64,000 bases of DNA from Antrihabitans stalactiti (lineage in GTDB: Bacteria > Actinomycetota > Actinomycetes > Mycobacteriales > Mycobacteriaceae), in the NCBI RefSeq assembly GCF_012932915.1, contig NZ_VCQU01000007.1, positions 124,001 through 188,000 of the forward strand, written 5' to 3'. Every line of letters begins with the position of its first letter. Positions within the stretch are counted from its first letter, which is position 1. A model generated the notes under the pieces. The model saw only the letters and a program-made list of their open reading frames with translations, was not told where the DNA came from and ran no database searches. Position numbers and translations under genes: made by a program. Positions 63,475 to 64,000 of the stretch are shown piece after piece.

Positions 63475-64000
63475 CAGATCGTCAAGGGCACCATCGCAGC
63501 ACGGAAGGCCACCGTGGCGTCAGTAAAGGCGTGATCTTCGCCGTCATCGCGTTGATCGTCGTCGTCGCACTCGTGGTCGGCTGGTTCAGCTTGCGCGACA
63601 GGGTAAGTGACGAATCCGATGCGGCCGCGCAGACCTGCGTCGACGGCGACGCACAGCTGAACGTCACCGCGGACCCTGAAATTGCGAGTCAGCTCGAAGC
63701 TATCGCGAACAAGTACAACGAGACCAAACCTGTTGTGCGGGACAGCTGTGCGCACGTGGCGATGATCGCCAAGCCGTCCGAGGCTGTTCGCGTGGCGCTG
63801 GCTGCGAAGGACTGGGACGTCGCTGCTCTCGGACCGAAGCCCGCGCTGTGGATTCCGTCGTCGTCGCAGACGCTGAATCGTGTCGCTGCGGGCGTCATCG
63901 ACGGCGATCCGAAGTCGATCGCGTCGAGCTCGGTCGTGCTCGCGGTCCACAAGGCTTTGGCAGACGAACTGACAGGGCGGAAAGCCGGCTGGGGTGATTT
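63471..64000 (+). CDS. Membrane-anchored substrate-binding/VWA-type protein, N-terminal part
   Basis: From ATG 63471 the frame is open to the window end, 176 codons. A basic start (MTDRQGHHRSTEGHRGVSKG), one membrane helix (VIFAVIALIVVVALVVGWFS), then an extracytoplasmic domain resembling periplasmic solute-binding proteins (LNVTADPEIASQLEAIANKY, WDVAALGPKPALWIP). Position and pattern match Rv1836c, which carries a C-terminal VWA domain (outside this window). Confidence 0.75.
   Translation, partial: MTDRQGHHRSTEGHRGVSKGVIFAVIALIVVVALVVGWFSLRDRVSDESDAAAQTCVDGDAQLNVTADPEIASQLEAIANKYNETKPVVRDSCAHVAMIAKPSEAVRVALAAKDWDVAALGPKPALWIPSSSQTLNRVAAGVIDGDPKSIASSSVVLAVHKALADELTGRKAGWGD

Overview
The window reads as chromosomal DNA of a high-GC, mycolic-acid-type actinobacterium, most like Rhodococcus or Nocardia. 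Codon use is strongly GC-biased, GTG starts and 4-bp ATGA/GTGA overlaps are common, and a DUF222/13E12 HNH gene is present. The right two thirds follow the Mycobacterium tuberculosis gene order Rv1854c to Rv1836c: ndh, urease, thioesterase, blaI/M56 peptidase, guaB1, two CNNM proteins, glcB and the VWA-type gene. No rRNA, tRNA, CRISPR array, insertion sequence or phage gene was recognised.

Left accessory part (1-29000). Many small gene-plus-regulator modules lie here, mostly divergent, and several have visible palindromic operators: YafY-type regulator/VOC protein, ArsR-SRPBCC fusion, FAD monooxygenase/TetR, GabD2-like dehydrogenase/TetR with an SDR, an ECF42-type sigma factor with its DGPF partner, a pentapeptide-repeat protein, and an ArsR+SRPBCC pair. 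A six-gene operon (11451-15256) alternates DUF6230-like exported proteins with DUF6114-like membrane proteins. It is followed by crotonase, XRE-cupin, DHFR-like, AzlCD, a stand-alone LeuA-regulatory-domain-like protein, a beta-lactamase-fold lipoprotein, and a Nudix/NrtR regulator divergent from an SPFH + NAD-kinase-like operon around a composite operator. Next come a TetR/membrane-protein operon, a BlaI/M23 peptidase operon, a frameshifted LpqN-type lipoprotein, and a CYP136-like P450 with a TetR.

Mycobacterial-synteny part (29131-48072, resuming at about 60800). It holds type II NADH dehydrogenase; a complete ureABCFGD operon ending in a translationally coupled ArsR regulator; a GT1 glycosyltransferase with a TetR; a PAS protein; a thioesterase divergent from blaI/M56 around an iron-box-like palindrome; a DEAD-box helicase; an HNH protein; GuaB1 (GMP reductase type); two CNNM proteins; and a protein usually mislabelled '3-methyladenine DNA glycosylase'.

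Inserted metabolic island (48014-55454). Eight tightly coupled minus-strand genes form an actinobacterial Nit1C (MSMEG_0565-0572-like) cluster: NitB, radical SAM NitD, a GNAT-AIR-synthase fusion (NitE+NitF), nitrilase NitC, NitG, flavoprotein NitH, a second nitrilase-fold protein whose catalytic Glu and Cys are both replaced by Asp, and a GT4 glycosyltransferase. Nit1C clusters in proteobacteria are tied to growth on cyanide. The inactive-looking paralogue and the glycosyltransferase are the least explained parts of the window and its best candidate for new biology.

Right end (55827-64000). A secreted GH25 lysozyme with a strong terminator, an NAD-dependent epimerase-like protein, two overlapping small genes, an AraC regulator, a two-domain VOC protein, a gamma-carbonic anhydrase, malate synthase G, a cupin, and the start of a membrane-anchored substrate-binding/VWA-type protein cut by the window edge. 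A family of long perfect hairpins sharing a GTGAGTCTT-type stem closes several transcription units.
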